64,000 bases of DNA from Desulfobulbaceae bacterium DB1 (GTDB taxonomy: Bacteria > Desulfobacterota > Desulfobulbia > Desulfobulbales > SURF-16), in NCBI GenBank assembly GCA_001914235.1, contig MQUF01000001.1, forward strand, positions 1-64,000, read 5' to 3'. Position numbers and translations under genes: made by a program. Below, piece after piece: positions 18,184 to 27,106 of this stretch (positions within the stretch are counted from its first letter, which is position 1; each line of letters starts with the position of its first letter). The notes under the pieces are model-generated. The model saw only the letters and a program-made list of their open reading frames with translations. It had not been told where the DNA came from and did no database searches.

Positions 18184-18276
18184 AGGAGAAGAGTGAAGTG
18201 GGAAGAGAGAAGAGTGAAAAAAAAGAGGGTGGATCTGCCGACTTTCATTCTTCACCCTTCACTCTTCAAACTTCAG
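18184..18276 (+). repeat. In-frame inverted short-repeat insert within mod
   Basis: GAAGAGTGAAGTGGGAAGAG at the left is mirrored by CTTCACCCTTCACTCTTC at the right, about 60 bases on. The insert stays in frame and encodes a charged, low-complexity loop. Confidence 0.75.
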
Positions 18277-18919
18277 AAAAGCGCGCAGCGATTTTCGTCG
18301 GCCCCGAGTTCGGCACCGTCTCCCGTCCCGATCTGGTGCAGGCGGCCCGCGAGGCCGGTGATGCCGGGTTTGATGTGCTCATCGCCTGCGCCTTCAACTA
18401 CGATGCCCACTCCTCCGAGTTCGACAAACTCGGCCGCATCCCGGTGCTGAAAGCCCGGATGAACGCCGACCTGCACATGGCCGATGACCTTAAGAACACC
18501 GGCAAGGGCAATCTCTTCGTCATCTTCGGCGAACCGGATATCGATATCATCAAGGCAACAGATGACCAGATCCAGGTCAAGGTCAACGGCGTGGACGTCT
18601 TTGACCCCAACTCCGGCGAGGTCAGGAGCGATTCCGCCGAAGGCATTGCCTGCTGGTTCATCGACACCGACTACAACGAAGAAAGCTTTTTTGTCCGCCA
18701 CGCCTACTTCCTGGGGGCCAACGATCCCTACAAGTCCCTCAAGACAACATTGAAAGCCGAAATCAACGAAGAGGCCTGGGCAACTCTAAATAGCGACACC
18801 TCCCGCCCCTTCGACAAACCCAAAACCGGGCGAATTGCGGTGAAGGTAATCAACCACCTCGGCGATGAAGTGATGAAGGTGTTTCGAGTAAATGATGTTA
18901 GCAATTAAGGACGGACCTC

Positions 18920-20977
18920 ATGTTTATTAGTAAGATCAGAGTACGAAACTTTAGGCTATTGCTCGATGTTGAATTAGTTTTGGAAAAAGAAACAACCCTT
19001 GTTGTGGGACGGAATAATAGTGGTAAAACCTCCCTGTCAGAGGTGATTCGCAGGTTCCTGATTGATCAAAGCCCGAAATTTCAGATCGAGGATTTCTCAA
19101 ACGCTTCCTATGACAATTTTTGCGCAGCTTTAAGTGCCCATAATGAAGGGGCAGAAGAAGATGTTGTCAGGGAACTTCTGCCAAGCATAGAGTTGAGGAT
19201 ATATTTTAAGTATGATCCCGCTCAACCAGATTTTGGCCACCTCAGTGATTTTATCATCGACCTCGATCCCGACAGCAATGAAGCATTAGCAGTCTCCCGG
19301 TATGAATTAAAGGATGGTGGTATCGGCCCGTTATTTGAGGGGTTGCCGACGGAGGCGCTGTCTGACGAAACTCGCTTAAGTTTTTTTCGTGTTCTGCGAG
19401 AACGGATCCCAGCGTTATTTATTCTGAGGGTATGGGCTGAAGATCCTCGGGATTCCTCCAACCGAAAACAGCTATCGCAATCTTCGCTACGCTCTCTCCT
19501 CCAAACTGATCTCATCAATGCACAGCGAGGACTTGATGACAACACATCTAAAGAAAAAGACGTTTTAGCGAAAATACTTGAAGGTCTTTTTACTTCAGCA
19601 ACGTCTCCAACTGCTGATGAAAATGATCAACTTATCGCGAAGGCATTACAGGAGGCAGTTCTTGAAATACAAGAAAAAGTAGATATTGATTTCAACACTA
19701 AACTAAAAGGCCTCATGCCTACTTTGGCCACTTTTGGGTATCCCGGTCTTGGGGGTCATGATATAGAAACGGAAACTACATTAGATGTCAAACGGCTACT
19801 CTCAAACCATACTAAAGTCAGATATGCCGGGCAATATGGAGTTCATCTTCCGGAATCATATAACGGGCTAGGAATAAGAAACCTCGTATTTATCCTTCTC
19901 CAAATCGTCAGTTTTTATAGAAAATTCAGAGCTGAGACTAGCGCATCCGGCGTAAATCTGATCTTTATCGAAGAACCTGAGGCGCATCTACATCCTCAGA
20001 TGCAGGAAGTTTTTATACGTCAACTTTCCAAGATAACGCGGCAGCTTAATGCTCAAGAGGGCATAGAGCTTCCCTGGCCTATTCAATTTGTTGTGTCAAC
20101 CCATTCATCACATATTGCCAATGCGGCTGGTTTTGAAGCTATCAGATATTTCTTGCCACATCTTCCCACCGGAGCATCCGTAGTAAGGCAAACTATAATT
20201 AAAGATCTCCGTGAGGGGTTGAAAGAGGCCCCTGGAGATCACAAGAAGTTTCTCCATCAGTATTTGACTCTCACACGCTGTGATCTTTTTTTCGCTGATA
20301 AGGCTGTGCTTATAGAAGGGACTAGTGAACGACTTCTATTGCCTGTGATAATAGATAAAATGGAAACAGGGACTCCAGAAACTCCCAAGTTGTCAAGCCA
20401 GTACTTGACAATCATGGAAGTTGGCGGGGCCTATGCCCACATATTTTTTGATCTATTGGAATTCCTTGAATTACGGAGTCTTATAATCACCGACATCGAC
20501 GCGGTGATAGCCGCAGGAGGTAGCGCTTGTCCAGTTCATGAAGGAACTGCCTCAAGCAACGCTTGTCTTAACTCTTGGTTTTCTGGAGGAGATTGTTCGC
20601 TGAGCTCCTTAGTATCAAAAGATAGCCAAGAAAAAATTAAAGGACTAAAGCGTATTGCTTACCAGGTGCCGGAAACAGAAGGTGACCCTTGTGGTAGGTC
20701 CTTCGAAGATGCTTTTATCTTAGCAAACTTAGAGAAATTTGAAATTACAGACGGGGCATCCAACGACAAAGCCCAAAAAGCCTATGCAATGGCCTCAAAG
20801 ATTAAGAAATCTCAATTTGCGCTCAAACACGCTATAGATGACAAAAACTGGAATCCACCTCGTTATATCCTCGACGGTCTGAAATGGCTCGCAGCTGGGG
20901 TAACACAAACTGTTGAAACTGAATTGGGAGTGGTGGCTACAGATCCTGAATCGATAGAAGGTGGACAAGATGCCTGA
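18920..20977 (+). CDS. gajA: GajA-like OLD-family ATPase/TOPRIM nuclease
   Basis: The 685-residue protein joins an ABC-type ATPase to a C-terminal TOPRIM nuclease, as in class 2 OLD proteins and GajA of Gabija. Walker A is VGRNNSGKTS (about 32-41), the Walker B region is LIFIEEPEAHLHPQ (about 350), followed by STHSSHIAN (about 393). The TOPRIM acidic residues are in LIEGTSERLLLP (about 463-474) and LIITDIDAV (about 521). GajA nicks DNA when nucleotide levels fall during phage infection. It is followed, with overlap, by a UvrD-like gene, the Gabija arrangement. AAGGACG lies eight bases before the ATG. It is longer than typical GajA. Confidence 0.82.
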   Translation: MFISKIRVRNFRLLLDVELVLEKETTLVVGRNNSGKTSLSEVIRRFLIDQSPKFQIEDFSNASYDNFCAALSAHNEGAEEDVVRELLPSIELRIYFKYDPAQPDFGHLSDFIIDLDPDSNEALAVSRYELKDGGIGPLFEGLPTEALSDETRLSFFRVLRERIPALFILRVWAEDPRDSSNRKQLSQSSLRSLLQTDLINAQRGLDDNTSKEKDVLAKILEGLFTSATSPTADENDQLIAKALQEAVLEIQEKVDIDFNTKLKGLMPTLATFGYPGLGGHDIETETTLDVKRLLSNHTKVRYAGQYGVHLPESYNGLGIRNLVFILLQIVSFYRKFRAETSASGVNLIFIEEPEAHLHPQMQEVFIRQLSKITRQLNAQEGIELPWPIQFVVSTHSSHIANAAGFEAIRYFLPHLPTGASVVRQTIIKDLREGLKEAPGDHKKFLHQYLTLTRCDLFFADKAVLIEGTSERLLLPVIIDKMETGTPETPKLSSQYLTIMEVGGAYAHIFFDLLEFLELRSLIITDIDAVIAAGGSACPVHEGTASSNACLNSWFSGGDCSLSSLVSKDSQEKIKGLKRIAYQVPETEGDPCGRSFEDAFILANLEKFEITDGASNDKAQKAYAMASKIKKSQFALKHAIDDKNWNPPRYILDGLKWLAAGVTQTVETELGVVATDPESIEGGQDA

Positions 20978-22715
20978 GCCAACTCCTCTATTGAATCCTG
21001 CTGAGGAAGCCAGTGAACAAGCTCTCTCTGAGGTATATGGCTGCCTTGAACGTGGCGAGAGCTTTCTGCTTGAAGCTGGTGCTGGAGCCGGGAAAACGTA
21101 CACACTTGTTAAGGCACTGCAATATCTTATAAAACGGGATCAACACAAACTCCCAAATCGTAACCAAAAGATCGCATGTATCACGTTCACTAATGTCGCG
21201 AAAGATGAGATTAAAGCGAGAACAGACAGTAGCCCCCTCATCTTTTGCGACACAATACATGCATTTTGCTGGTCGTTAATCAGCGGGTTCCAGCGCTCAA
21301 TGCGAGATGCTTTGGCACAACTTAGTCAATGGCAAGACAGACTAGCTGAAGTTGGTGATTTAGGTGATCGAGTAATTGAATACACTTTAGGTCACCGTAG
21401 CATTCGGGATGATCGTGTTTCTATCCATCACGACGATGTTCTGAGTTTAACTATTTCCCTGATGTCAAACCAGAAATTTAGACTTATTGTCACCTCTAAA
21501 TATCCCATAATTTTGATTGACGAATATCAGGATACTAACGCGGGTTGGATTGAATCGATAAAAATCCATTTTCTAGGGCAAGCTAGCTCCCCACAATTCG
21601 GATTCTTCGGAGATCATTGGCAGAAAATCTATGGTGATGGCTGCGGAAAGATCGAGCACGATAGCTTAACTGTTATTGGCAAGCAAGCCAACTTCCGGTC
21701 TGTGGGTGCTGTCGTTGATTGTCTTAATCGAATGAGGCCGGCTTTGCCCCAGTTTGTCGTGGACCCTGGCGATCTGGGTAGTGTTCGTATCTTCCATACA
21801 AATAACTGGCCAGGGGCGCGGAAGACCCAAAATCACTGGCAAGGAGATTTGCCTGATGATGCGGCCGATCTTGCATTTAATATGGTTTTAGATCGTCTCT
21901 CTCACGATGATTGGGACCTGTCGTCCGGAAAGAGTAAGATTTTGATGCTAACACATCGTGTGCTCGCAGCCAAACAAGGGTATAGCAGCATTCCTCCCGT
22001 CTTCGCTTTTAATGAATCATTTACGAAGAAAGAACATCCTCATATTGCTTTTTTTGCAGATAGCCTTGAGCCCGCTTGTGCCGCATATAGTGAAAGAAAA
22101 TATGGGGAAATGTTTAACATATTGGGTGGGAACGTTCCTGTAATTAAGGGCCATGCTGACAAGGGAAAATGGTCAGCCGCCATGGATCGTCTCATGGCGA
22201 TTAGAAACATCGGGACGGTTGCCGAAGTAATCGATCATTTACGCCAAACTAGACGGCCAAGACTTCCTGATAATGTTGAAAGACTAGAACGAGAGTTATC
22301 TCAGTTCGATCCGGGGACTGGCGAAGAAATACCCCGTGCTTTGCGAGAACTAGAGGCGTTAAGAGGAGTTTCATATCAGGAAATCATTGCGTTAACACAT
22401 TACCTTTCTGGTCATTCCCCGTTCCAAACGAAACATGGTGTCAAGGGAGCTGAATTCGAAAATGTTTTGGTTATCGTAGGCAGGGGATGGAATCAATATA
22501 ATTTCAATGAAATGTTTGAATTTGCTGGAGATGTTGCACACATTCCCGCCAGTAAGATTTTAGCGTATGAACGTAATCGGAATCTTTTTTACGTTGCTTG
22601 TTCCCGACCGAAAAAACGGCTAGCCATTCTTTTTACTCAAAAACTTTCAAGCGCTGCTCTTCAAACTGTCGGTAATTGGTTCGGGGACAGCACTATCGAG
22701 ACTTTAGACATCTAA
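20970..22715 (+). CDS. gajB: GajB-like UvrD/PcrA helicase
   Basis: The 581-residue superfamily-1 helicase starts at the ATG inside the end of gajA (8-base overlap, ribosome site GAAGGTGGA). Walker A is AGAGAGKTYTL (about 35-45), ITFTNVAKDEI is motif Ia, LIDEYQDTNAGW (about 180) is motif II, NFRSVGAVV is near motif IV, KGAEFENVLVI is motif V, and YVACSRPKKRL is motif VI. In Gabija, GajB is the ATPase partner that acts on DNA ends made by GajA. A GTG at 20961 is another possible start. Base composition is more AT-rich than the flanking res and mod genes, which suggests a separate origin. Confidence 0.82.
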   Translation: MPEPTPLLNPAEEASEQALSEVYGCLERGESFLLEAGAGAGKTYTLVKALQYLIKRDQHKLPNRNQKIACITFTNVAKDEIKARTDSSPLIFCDTIHAFCWSLISGFQRSMRDALAQLSQWQDRLAEVGDLGDRVIEYTLGHRSIRDDRVSIHHDDVLSLTISLMSNQKFRLIVTSKYPIILIDEYQDTNAGWIESIKIHFLGQASSPQFGFFGDHWQKIYGDGCGKIEHDSLTVIGKQANFRSVGAVVDCLNRMRPALPQFVVDPGDLGSVRIFHTNNWPGARKTQNHWQGDLPDDAADLAFNMVLDRLSHDDWDLSSGKSKILMLTHRVLAAKQGYSSIPPVFAFNESFTKKEHPHIAFFADSLEPACAAYSERKYGEMFNILGGNVPVIKGHADKGKWSAAMDRLMAIRNIGTVAEVIDHLRQTRRPRLPDNVERLERELSQFDPGTGEEIPRALRELEALRGVSYQEIIALTHYLSGHSPFQTKHGVKGAEFENVLVIVGRGWNQYNFNEMFEFAGDVAHIPASKILAYERNRNLFYVACSRPKKRLAILFTQKLSSAALQTVGNWFGDSTIETLDI

Positions 22716-22728
22716 AAGTGATCCCGTT

Positions 22729-22857
22729 ATGAACTTTAGCATCGCCGACACCTTTACCGATAGCCTGGCCAAACTCACCGGCGAAGAGCAGAAAGCCGGG
22801 CAAGCCACAGTGGTTGATCTGCAACTGTGCGATTCAAGGACTAATACCACGCCATGA
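22729..22857 (+). pseudogene. Relic of the RelE-UvrD gene 5' end
   Basis: Forty-two codons, MNFSIADTFTDSLAKLTGEE..., closely match the N-terminus of the RelE-UvrD protein encoded at 27107 (MNFRIADTFTDSLARLTGDE). The frame then diverges and stops. It is a remnant of a second, related gene. Confidence 0.8.
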
Positions 22858-23084
22858 CCGATCCCAAACAATTCCTGATCTACCAAAGCGAAGACGGCGC
22901 TACCCGCATCGACGTGATGCTGGAGGCGGAAACCCTGTGGCTGAGCCAGAAGCAATTGACCGAGCTGTTCGGTAAGGCCAAGGGCACCATCAGTGAGCAC
23001 ATCAAGCACATCTTTGAAGATGGCGAACTGACTCCAGCGGCAACTGTTTGGTTATTCCGAACAGTTCAATGCGGATTGCTGTGA
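22854..23084 (+). pseudogene. Truncated RhuM-family gene
   Basis: Seventy-six codons begin MTDPKQFLIYQSEDGATRID and include LWLSQKQLTELFGKAKGTIS, the conserved N-terminal DNA-binding part of RhuM-family proteins found in mobile and restriction loci. Full-length RhuM proteins are several times longer. The frame runs into a fragment of a mod gene and stops. Confidence 0.8.
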
Positions 23085-23127
23085 AGGTAATCAATCATCT
23101 TGGGGATGAGGTGATGAAGGTGTTTCG
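23072..23127 (+). pseudogene. 56-bp fragment of a second mod gene 3' end
   Basis: Reads RIAVKVINHLGDEVMKVF, the same residues as the Mod C-terminus at 18831-18886. The DNA differs at seven positions, all synonymous, so it derives from a diverged mod allele and not from a fresh copy. Confidence 0.8.
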
Positions 23128-23166
23128 TGTTATGATGGGAAAAATCACTGAATCGGGGGGATTGTT

Positions 23167-25824
23167 ATGACCGAACAATACACAAAAGCCAGATTTTGGA
23201 AATGCGCCCTGCAAGTCAACCCGGCGGGTTATATAACCTTGCGTGGTAGCGACCACGGCCTGACGGAAGATCAGTACAATCAAGAACTGCTGCGTATCGC
23301 AAAGGATAACGAGATCAAGGTGATTGGTTGGGCAGATCACGGCAATGTCGATGGTGTGGATGCTATTCGCACGGTCATGAATGCCAACGGCATTCTGGTA
23401 TTTCCGGGTTTTGAGATTTGTTCCACCGAGAAAACGCATTTTGTGTGTCTGTTCTCGGAAGACACCTCAAGAGACCAACTTAATCGCTATCTTGGCGCAT
23501 TAGGTTTGACTGATCCTGATAACGGTGTTTGGCCGTCCAATCTTGGGGGGAATGATCTCCTTGCTAAAGTTGAGGAGCTAGGCGGTTTCGTTTATGCCGC
23601 TCATTGTACCAATGAAAGCGGGATCTTGCGCCAGAAACTCGTTCATGTCTGGCAAAATCCATTGCTCAAGGCCGCACAGATTCCTGGGGCGCTTGACGAC
23701 CTAAAAAATGGCGAAAGCAATGGCTATCGTAAAATATTGATAAACGTAGATAGCAACTATCAGCGTGAAAATCAGGTTGCTATTATCAATGCCAAGGACG
23801 TGGCAAAACCCGAAGACTTGGCCGACCAGAAAGCGTCGTGCCTGATCAAAATGACCCGGCCATGCTTCGAGTCATTCAAGCTGGCGTTTCAAGACCCGGA
23901 GTCCCGGGTACGGTTGAACAGCGATGTTTCCGAAAAGTATTACTCGCGTATCGAGAGCCTGAAGGTCACGGGTGGCTATCTGGATGAGGTTCAAATTGAA
24001 TTCTCCGAACATTTGAATTCGGTCATTGGCGGGCGCGGGACCGGGAAATCCACGCTGCTTGAGTGCATCCGCTATGCCTTGCAACTGAAACCCATTGGCA
24101 AAAACGCACAAAAGCAACACGACGAAATCATCAAAGAGAATCTGGGTAAATCCAAAGCGCGAGTAGAGATCGTGATTCGTTCCGCTCGAATGAATGGCAA
24201 GCGTTTTACTGTTGCCAGACGCTATGGCGAAAGTGTCAGTCTGAAAGATGAGAGCGGCAATCCGTCTTCATTTACGCCTGCGGATTTGCTGCCCGAAATT
24301 GAAATCTACGGGCAGAATGAGATTTACGAAATCGCCCAGGACAAGGCCAGCCAGCGCCAATTGCTGACCCGGTTCGTGGATGCTGGAAAACATGATGGCG
24401 AGAGGCGAATCCAGGAAACACTGGGCAAACTGGCGGAGAACAGAAAAAAGTTGATCGAGGCGCAAGGGAATGTGGCATTGATTGAAGACGAGGTCGCGCG
24501 TCTGCCAAAATTGGAAGAACAGTTAGGGCAATTCAAATCGTTGGGATTGGAAGAAAAACTGAAAATTGTGCCATTGCTTGAGACGGAAAAGCGCTTACAG
24601 AAAAGGGGAGTAGAGGAAGAAGGCGGAAATCTCGATAAAGCCTTTCAAGCCGTGCGCGACAATCTGCCGGACACCGTATTCCTGAGCGATTCCGCCATCG
24701 GCCATCTCCCCCATGCCGAAAGCCTGCGTAAGTTGCGTGCGGCTTTGGATGATCTTCGTGGTGATGCCGAAGCCCTGCTGAGCCAATGGCAAGAGAAGTA
24801 TGTCGCGGCCAAGGCCCGAATTGCTGCCATTGCTGAGGAACTGAATGCGGGTATACAACAGGAAGAGGCTGCACTGGAAAAAACTTTCAAGGAACTTCCC
24901 GCTTTCGAAGGCAAAACCGGCAAGGAAATTGGTATCGAATTTCAGGGTCTGTTGCGAGAGATTGAGAGGATAAGACCAAGGCAAACGCTTATTGAGAATC
25001 GCAGGAAAGTAGTAACCGAGTTCAACCGGCAACGCCAAGCGATTCTTGATGAGCTGTCATCCATCCGGGCGGAACGTTCCTCTTTATTTGAACGTTCACT
25101 GAAAAGCCTGAACAAGCGGCTTTCCGGAAAACTCAAATTGACCGTCAAACCCGAAGCTGAGCGCACTCCGGTCATTCGATTCCTCCTGGATTGCAGGCTG
25201 GAGAGCGTAGCGGAGGGACGGCTTGCCTGGATACGGGAGGCGGATGATTTCTCGCCTGTAAAATTGGCTGAACTGATACGCCGTGGCGCCGATGCGCTCA
25301 GGGATAGCGGCTGGAGTATCACCCCCACCGTCGCCGAAGCCCTGGCGCGCCTGACCACCGAACAAGTTCTCCGACTTGAAGAACTGGAATTGCCCGATTT
25401 GATCGACATTGAATTGAATACCGCTCATGAGGGACGGGAAAACTTCAAGCCCCTGGATAAACTGTCAACCGGGCAACAATGCACGGCTATTTTGCATTTG
25501 TTGCTTCTCCAGAATCTTGATCCGCTGCTGATGGATCAACCCGAAGATAATCTTGATAATGCCTTTATTGCTGATCGCATTGTGGCTGAGTTAAGGTCAG
25601 CGAAAATAGCCCGCCAGTTCATTTTCGCAACCCACAACGCCAACATACCGGTGTTCGGGGATGCCGAGTGGATCGGCGTTTTTGAGGCCCGGGATGGACA
25701 AGCCTATATGCCTTCTGAATCGCAAGGCGCCATTGATGTGACGCAAGTTCGTGATAAAGCCGCCGATATTCTTGAAGGTGGAAAAACGGCTTTTAACCAA
25801 CGGAAAGCTAAGTATGGCTTTTAA
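23167..25824 (+). CDS. PHP-domain AAA (SMC-like) ATPase, candidate defence protein
   Basis: The 885-residue protein begins with a PHP-type phosphoesterase domain (GSDHG, WADHGNVDG near 59, PGFEICSTEKTHF near 80 and YAAHCTNESG near 142 supply metal-binding His/Asp/Glu). An ABC/SMC-type ATPase follows: Walker A GGRGTGKSTLLE (about 287), a long coiled-coil middle (about 400-660), signature KLSTGQQC (about 766) and Walker B LLMDQPEDNLD (about 787). It resembles proteins annotated as TrlF-like AAA ATPases. ATP-driven DNA or RNA cleavage is likely but unproven. The ribosome site GGGGGGA lies six bases ahead of the ATG. It heads a tight three-gene set. Confidence 0.75.
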   Translation: MTEQYTKARFWKCALQVNPAGYITLRGSDHGLTEDQYNQELLRIAKDNEIKVIGWADHGNVDGVDAIRTVMNANGILVFPGFEICSTEKTHFVCLFSEDTSRDQLNRYLGALGLTDPDNGVWPSNLGGNDLLAKVEELGGFVYAAHCTNESGILRQKLVHVWQNPLLKAAQIPGALDDLKNGESNGYRKILINVDSNYQRENQVAIINAKDVAKPEDLADQKASCLIKMTRPCFESFKLAFQDPESRVRLNSDVSEKYYSRIESLKVTGGYLDEVQIEFSEHLNSVIGGRGTGKSTLLECIRYALQLKPIGKNAQKQHDEIIKENLGKSKARVEIVIRSARMNGKRFTVARRYGESVSLKDESGNPSSFTPADLLPEIEIYGQNEIYEIAQDKASQRQLLTRFVDAGKHDGERRIQETLGKLAENRKKLIEAQGNVALIEDEVARLPKLEEQLGQFKSLGLEEKLKIVPLLETEKRLQKRGVEEEGGNLDKAFQAVRDNLPDTVFLSDSAIGHLPHAESLRKLRAALDDLRGDAEALLSQWQEKYVAAKARIAAIAEELNAGIQQEEAALEKTFKELPAFEGKTGKEIGIEFQGLLREIERIRPRQTLIENRRKVVTEFNRQRQAILDELSSIRAERSSLFERSLKSLNKRLSGKLKLTVKPEAERTPVIRFLLDCRLESVAEGRLAWIREADDFSPVKLAELIRRGADALRDSGWSITPTVAEALARLTTEQVLRLEELELPDLIDIELNTAHEGRENFKPLDKLSTGQQCTAILHLLLLQNLDPLLMDQPEDNLDNAFIADRIVAELRSAKIARQFIFATHNANIPVFGDAEWIGVFEARDGQAYMPSESQGAIDVTQVRDKAADILEGGKTAFNQRKAKYGF

Positions 25825-25861
25825 AGGCCTGTTATTTTTGAACAGGCACTAAGGTGAATAT

Positions 25862-27103
25862 ATGTTGAAAACTGAATTATTGGAGATTCTTGCCAACGGA
25901 GAGAATTCAGGTGTGGAATTCAAAAGAGACGATATTCGGCCTGAGCAGTTGGCAAAAGAAATAGTCGCACTGGCAAATTTACAAGGCGGCCGAATTTTTC
26001 TCGGCGTCGAGGATGATGGGACGATTTCAGGCATCCAGCAGCATAACACCCAGGAATGGGTTTTGAACATATTTCGTGATAAGGTTTTTCCGCAAATTAT
26101 CCCCTTTTATGAAGAAATAAAAATTGACGATCAACGTCGCGTCGCAGTTATTACGATTGCCCAGGGTATTTCCAAGCCTTACATGCTGAAACACAATAAC
26201 CGTGAGGAAATTTATATCCGCATGGGTGATCGTTCTGAGTTGGCCTCCCGTGAACAACAGTTGCGGCTGTTTGAAAGCGGCGGACTTCTTCACGTCGAGG
26301 TGCTTCCCGTCACCGGAACAGCCTTGGCTCATTTAGACAGAGACCGGCTGAAGTACTATCTGTCAGCCATCATGAGAGATCCCGATGTCCCTGTAACAGA
26401 TGCGGAATGGCAAGAGAGATTGCTGGGTCTCGGCTTTATGGCATCAGACGGTATGGGAAACATCGTGTGTTCTATAGCAGGCTTACTCTGTTTCGGTATT
26501 CATCCCCGGCAATTTCTTCGGCAGGCAGGCTTGCGAGTCATGGCATTTACAGGAAGAGACAAGGAATACCAGGCGCAGCTTGATGTGGTGATTGATGCCC
26601 CGTTTGTTGGCCGTTGGCAAGACGATGGGACAGGGCGAAAACAATTGATTGATGAAGGATTGATAGAAAAATTTGCCGCGGCTATCGAACCCTTTATTTC
26701 CCAGGAGGCTTCCCACGTCGACGAACACATGCGACGTGAAAAAAACTGGCTTTATCCTTGGGAAGCCGTTCGTGAAGCAGTGATAAACGCAATCGCTCAC
26801 AGGGACTGGACAAGATCGGTTGATATCGAGGTAACGAATTATGCAGACCGGCTTGAAGTCATCAGTCCTGGGAAAATGCCGAACTCAATGACTGTCGACA
26901 AAATGATCGCCGGCCAGCGGTCACCGCGAAACCCTCTTATTATGGAAATTCTTCGTGATTATGCATACGTCGACTCGCGGGGAATGGGTGTCCGCACTAA
27001 GATAATTCCATTGATGAAAAGAGACAACCAGGCAGCCCCGGGGTTTGAGGCAACAGATGATTATCTGAAGACCGTGCTGCCTCGAAAGAAAGTGGACTCA
27101 TAA
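25862..27103 (+). CDS. AlbA/Schlafen-type nucleic-acid-binding protein with HATPase-like domain
   Basis: The 413-residue protein has an N-terminal AlbA_2 (Schlafen-type) domain: NGENSGVEFKRDDI (about 12-25), ALANLQGGRIFLGVEDDGTISG and YIRMGDRSELAS. The C-terminal half resembles HATPase_c_4-type domains (EAVREAVINAIAHRDW near 303, DRLEVISPGKMP, RGMGVRTK). Such proteins are usually called ATP-dependent DNA-binding or helicase-related regulators, and many occur in defence loci. It follows the PHP-ATPase by 37 bases and precedes the RelE-UvrD gene by three, so the three are probably one operon. Confidence 0.78.
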   Translation: MLKTELLEILANGENSGVEFKRDDIRPEQLAKEIVALANLQGGRIFLGVEDDGTISGIQQHNTQEWVLNIFRDKVFPQIIPFYEEIKIDDQRRVAVITIAQGISKPYMLKHNNREEIYIRMGDRSELASREQQLRLFESGGLLHVEVLPVTGTALAHLDRDRLKYYLSAIMRDPDVPVTDAEWQERLLGLGFMASDGMGNIVCSIAGLLCFGIHPRQFLRQAGLRVMAFTGRDKEYQAQLDVVIDAPFVGRWQDDGTGRKQLIDEGLIEKFAAAIEPFISQEASHVDEHMRREKNWLYPWEAVREAVINAIAHRDWTRSVDIEVTNYADRLEVISPGKMPNSMTVDKMIAGQRSPRNPLIMEILRDYAYVDSRGMGVRTKIIPLMKRDNQAAPGFEATDDYLKTVLPRKKVDS

Positions 27104-27106
27104 ACG

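Larger units (their letters stand above)
17301..18908 (+). pseudogene. Mod DNA methyltransferase, 3' part
   Basis: This continues the interrupted Mod. It begins VQRCILMVTDPGDL, with the AdoMet-binding motif I DPTCGSATTAYVAEQWG straight after, then RRWITIDTSRVAL. The remainder is a long C-terminal target-recognition and Res-contact region ending IAVKVINHLGDEVMKVFRVNDVSN. A GTG at the junction could start it alone. Two low-complexity inserts built from GTGAAGAG-type repeats (17696-17752 and 18184-18276) lie in frame and add VKGEKVKGEKVKG and a Ser/Glu/Lys-rich stretch. Codon and composition are otherwise like the res gene. Confidence 0.87.
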
